64,000 nucleotides of DNA, taken from NCBI GenBank assembly GCA_004154925.1, contig QJNS01000085.1, positions 124,001 to 188,000 of the forward strand, in the 5' to 3' direction. The DNA comes from Monosporascus cannonballus (taxonomy: Eukaryota > Ascomycota > Sordariomycetes > Xylariales). The notes under the pieces were generated by a model. It was given only the letters and a program-made list of their open reading frames with translations, had not been told where the DNA came from and searched no databases. Position numbers and translations under genes: made by a program. This document shows positions 59,990 through 64,000 of this stretch, piece after piece (within the stretch, counting starts at the first letter, position 1; every line of letters begins with the position of its first letter).

Positions 59990-62900
59990 TGTAACGAACC
60001 TGTTATACATCCACCTGGAGGTATGAACAGTATCCGAAAAGGGTTCTTGATTTGCAGGTAACAATAGGGCGAAGAATGATTTAGTGGTCTGTTCGTTAAA
60101 GAGATTTAAAGACTTTTCCTTCAATTAGAGAACGGTACAGTTGCCTTTTGGTTAAAAGCTTAGATTAATAATTAAGGAGCGAAACTAAGTAGGTATTATT
60201 TATATAAAAAATTAATTTATTATATATTCCAATTCCTAAAATAAATATATTGTGGATTTATGTGATTTATATAATTTAGTTAAATTATTTAAATTATTTA
60301 AATTACTTAAAAAACTAAGCTTTTTTATCCGGAATTTACCCGTAATAAGTTCGTATTAAGTTTTATAAGTAGGTTTTTTCGAAATAAGAACCCCTATTTC
60401 TATAACATTATTTCCCTTTTCTAAGGATTTTTGTCCCAAAAATAAAAACCGTAAGTTTTTATTTTACTTAATTAAAAAAAATTTTGAAAATACCTTAATT
60501 AAGTTTATTATAATAGGCCGTATTTAAAAAGAAAAAAAAAATCTCGATTAAATTAACGCGAATCTTATAATAAATATACGGATTTTATTAAGATATTTAG
60601 CTTTAAGGCTATTTTTTATTCGAATTATTTTCGTTTTGGAAAACCTGAATATTTTTATTTGGCCGATATCTTAAGTTATAACTATTATACCCGCCGTTAA
60701 CGTTTAATTTATAACGTATTAACCATAAATTCGCTGGTTAAGATTAAGGAGGAAAAAGTACGTTTGCAGAAAAAATAACGCGAAATGTAAAATACCTTAA
60801 TAACGTATTAAAAAGTTGTTAAAAAAAATAAAGGAGCTCGTTAACCAATTAAAACGTTTTTAATTATAGTAAAATATTTTAAATAAAAAGGCCATTACGA
60901 TTTTAAAAAAAATACAAATTAAATTAATTGGAAAAACAAAAAAAGTTAAAGGAAAAACGTTATTATATTAAAACAAAATAAGCATAGCTTATTTTTGAAA
61001 TAAATGTTATTATAAAGGCGTTTACCTTTTTCGATTAAAACGTCGAAAATTTAGATTTAAATAAAAGACCGTTATCGTTTGCGACTTTGGCCACATTAAA
61101 AACGGTCGGTCAGGATTTTGGCGGTAAAACGTTTTAATTAGGTTTATCGCATTTATTAAATAATTAAATAATTTTTATATATTTTTTTTATATAAATATT
61201 TTTTTTATTTAACTAAATACTAAATTTTGTTTTTAATTATTTTGAAATCCAGTATTCATTCGACTTTATATTTGTCAAAATCTTTTTCAAGTTTTAAGTC
61301 TATTTTTAACGGGGCGTTTTTGGGTATTGGTTTAAGTAAGGAAATATAAAAAATAAGGTATATTTTTATGTTTTTAGGTAACGACAGTCGGTAATTAATT
61401 CTAAAAATAATTTTTTTAATTTTAAATAAGTTAAGCTTTTTAAAATCGAACTTATTACTAGGTTTTTTCGTTTTAATTTATAAAACGTTCAAAGTTACGT
61501 TTTATTTTTAACGTAATAAATAAACCTTATTTTTTTCGTTAAAATTAATCCCTTAATTTTTTTCTTATTATAATACTAGGTTATCCGTTTTTAAAAAAAT
61601 CGTAATTTATTTTGGAAACGGGTTTAAATTATTTTGATTTTTATTATTAATATCTTTGTTCTTAAGGTAATTGTAATAATTTTTAATACCTTATTAAGCA
61701 GTTATTTAGGTTATTTTACCTTTATATTATGCCCGTATATAACGGTATAAGGAAATATACTTATATTTTCGTTAATAAATATATTATAAGCGATTTGTAC
61801 TAACGGTAAGAATTTTACCTAATTATTTTATTAATAATTAACGTAATTTCGAAAATATTATTTTAAAGTTTAATTAAATTATTTTATTTATCCATCCGTT
61901 TAAAAATAATATATTATCGAGAATTTAAACTTAACATTAATTTATTTAAAAAAATTAATACCAAATTTTAAAATAAATAACGTATTTTTATTAGAAATAA
62001 TTTTTTTAATATCCTATATTTATCAAGGTAATATTTAATAAAGGCGTAAACTAATTATTCCGCCGTTACGTTTTTTTTAAAAGGTAAAAAGTATTTATAT
62101 TTGGTAAATTTGTTAATAATTACCTATATTTTATCGTATTCGATTCCAGTAATTAAGTTTTTAAATAAAAGTAAACTGGTAACAAAATCCTAAGTTATAA
62201 TATTTTATGCCCTATTAGAAATATCGGTAGGTTATAATAACCCATAGGGCTTATAGCGTATTACTTTAGTCTTATTATAAATATTACAATTTTTAATTAC
62301 CTTTTTAACTATATTACGTAATTCCGGAAAATCATATTTTTTTTATAATCGTTTAATAATTTTGAAAATTTTTGATATCCGTATAATAGATTTTCGTAAA
62401 ATTCTTTTATAAACTGTTTTTATTAATTTTTGGAAATATAGATTTTATTATAATATAATAATTAATCCTTTAATTATCCTTTTAATTATTAAAATTTCTT
62501 TTATTTTTCCGTATTATAAAAATTCCGGAACCATATTAAAAATTCGGATATTAATTTTTTTATTATTTTACATAATTATACGGTACCGTCCTTATTATAT
62601 TATAATATTTATATATTTTCTTTAAGGATTTTAACATCGTAATCTTTTTTATAATTAAAAATATCCGCCTAAATATTTTCCTTTTTTTTAATATAATATA
62701 TTTTGAAATTAAATTTAAATAAAAAAATTATCCATTTTTCATATTATTTATTTAATTTTTAAGTTTTCATAAATTAAATAAGGTTTTTGTAATCAAAGTA
62801 AATATCAAAAGGTTTTTTCGTTTTATTAAACAAAAGTTCTTATTTCTTAAAAATATTTATAATTATTAATAATTTTTCATCATAAATTTAATATTTAAAT

Positions 62901-64000
62901 TTTACATTTCGGAATATTTTTAAATAATATGCCATTAGGTATTATTTGCCGTTTTTTTTATTATTTTAAAATTATACTTAAAACGTATTTTAAAATATTT
63001 ATTTTCAGGCGTTTTTTTATTTAAATTCGGCATTTTTATTATTAATCTATTAATAATTGCTTTTTTTAATTTTCGGAATACTTTTTTTACTTTTTCTAAT
63101 AGTTCGAACTTTTTTAACGTATTTTTTAGTAATAAATTTCGTTAATAATTTAGTAATATTTCCGTATTTTTTAATTAGGTTATATATATAATTTATGAAT
63201 CCCAAAATTTGGCGGATATTTGTAACGGTTGCCTTATTGGGAATAAACCAGTCCTTAATTATTTCCAATTTGGAACGTTAAATCTGAATTTGACCGGAGG
63301 TAAGCGTAAATCTTAGAAAATTTAGTTTTTATATATGCCATATACTTTTGGCTGGATTAATTCGAATATTAGCTTTATTTAAAGTCCTAAATACCTAAGT
63401 TATATACTTTTTTTACTTTTTTAATATTTCAAAATAAATAAGGATGTCGTTAAGGTAAACAAATACAAATTTATCCAGGAATTATTAAAAAGTGGTTATA
63501 ACCAAATTTTGGAAATTGGCGGAAGCATTAATAAATCCTATTGGCATTATTTTGTATTCGTAAAGTCCATATATTATTCTGAATACCGTTTTCCATTTTT
63601 CTCCTTTAATTATTCGGATGCGGTAATAGCTATCATAAAGGTCGAAAGCCGTAAATTATTTGGCTTTGTTAATGTTTTTTTTTAAAGTATTTATAAAAGT
63701 TAAAAAATATTTATTTTTAATTATGATATTATTTAATTATTTATAATCGATTATTTTTCGGTAAATAAGGTTTCCGTCTTTATTAATTTTTTGCTTATTA
63801 TCCTTAATTTTTAATACCATAAAAATAAGGTATCCAGCAAAAGAATTAAAAAGTTAAATATATTTTTTTATAAGGCTTTAAATTTTTCTGGGTTTATGTA
63901 GTAAATCTTATGGAGCTTTAAATAATATCCTTTCCTAATAAATATCTTATGGTCCTATTAGTCGTATAACGATAACTTATAATTTTTTTTATCTTTAAAT
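59990..64000 (-). mobile_element. E7: family-A element, cut by the window end
   Basis: 3' LTR 59990-60407 (TGTAACGAACCTG to TTCTATAACA, 418 bp), then a polypurine tract on the minus strand (about 60408-60423). The family-A interior is collinear with E1 for 3.6 kb. The RT core reads VYLNDILIYF near 63430-63480 and the RNase H region lies at 62900-63300. RIP damage is similar to E1. It was inserted into E6. Confidence 0.88.

Noticed and set aside
1..64000. CRISPR arrays, bacterial operons, rRNA or tRNA genes
   Set aside because: No regularly spaced identical repeats, no Shine-Dalgarno-linked gene strings and no cloverleaf or rRNA sequence found. Spliced genes show a fungal nucleus.

Overview
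The window is nuclear DNA of a filamentous ascomycete (Pezizomycotina-like). It has short 46-77 bp GT-AG introns with CTAAC/CTGAC-like branch sites, typical fungal gene families, and long very AT-rich blocks that look like repeat-induced point mutation (RIP): CA/TG dinucleotides turned into TA, and stop codons in every frame of recognisable retrotransposon genes. No species can be named from sequence alone.

Layout. (1) 1-35211 is a RIP-degraded stack of Ty3/Gypsy-type LTR elements. Family A (about 420-440 bp LTRs, about 6.4 kb interior, minus strand) is present as E1 (1-7193), E4 (21912-29260) and the dismembered E5 (14005-15913 plus 30680-35211). Family C (E2, 7195-14004, 172-175 bp LTRs, plus strand) and family B (E3, 15914-30679, 206 bp LTRs, plus strand, chromovirus) interrupt E5, and E4 sits inside E3. 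Target-site duplications (TSDs) confirm E4 in E3 (TATAA) and E3 in E5 (TTTTG). (2) 35212-54720 is a gene island of ordinary GC content. (3) 54730-64000 is a second AT-rich block with a solo LTR (55598-56015), unassigned degraded DNA, a variant family-A element E6 (58926-59989) and another family-A copy E7 (59990 to the window end) inserted in it.

Gene island. A fused and broken membrane-protein/HET-like pseudogene pair (37660-39804) is followed by a sugar-porter MFS gene with one frameshift (40968-43071, +). Next are an apparently complete FAD monooxygenase of the salicylate-hydroxylase type (43421-44911, -), a complete SDR (45563-46746, +) and a badly decayed Ayr1-like SDR (47388-48236, +). 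A single-exon secreted cysteine-rich protein (50081-50551, +) and a complete three-exon DHHC-type palmitoyltransferase-like gene with DHYC in place of DHHC (51571-52892, +) complete the set. Three nearly RIP-free solo LTRs (40191-40378, 48963-49380, 54131-54320), each with a perfect 5-bp TSD, lie between the genes.

How it fits together. Permease, monooxygenase and SDR lie side by side, and the monooxygenase and SDR share a 651-bp divergent promoter region. This could be the remains of a small aromatic or secondary-metabolite catabolic cluster, but that is inference. Loss of the permease frame, the second SDR and the HET-like locus, together with the transposon debris, suggests an accessory region under relaxed selection. 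I found no tRNA, rRNA or CRISPR array. The strongest candidates for new biology are the secreted 10-cysteine protein, the DHYC acyltransferase, the GC-AG intron in the monooxygenase and the short unnamed LTR family.
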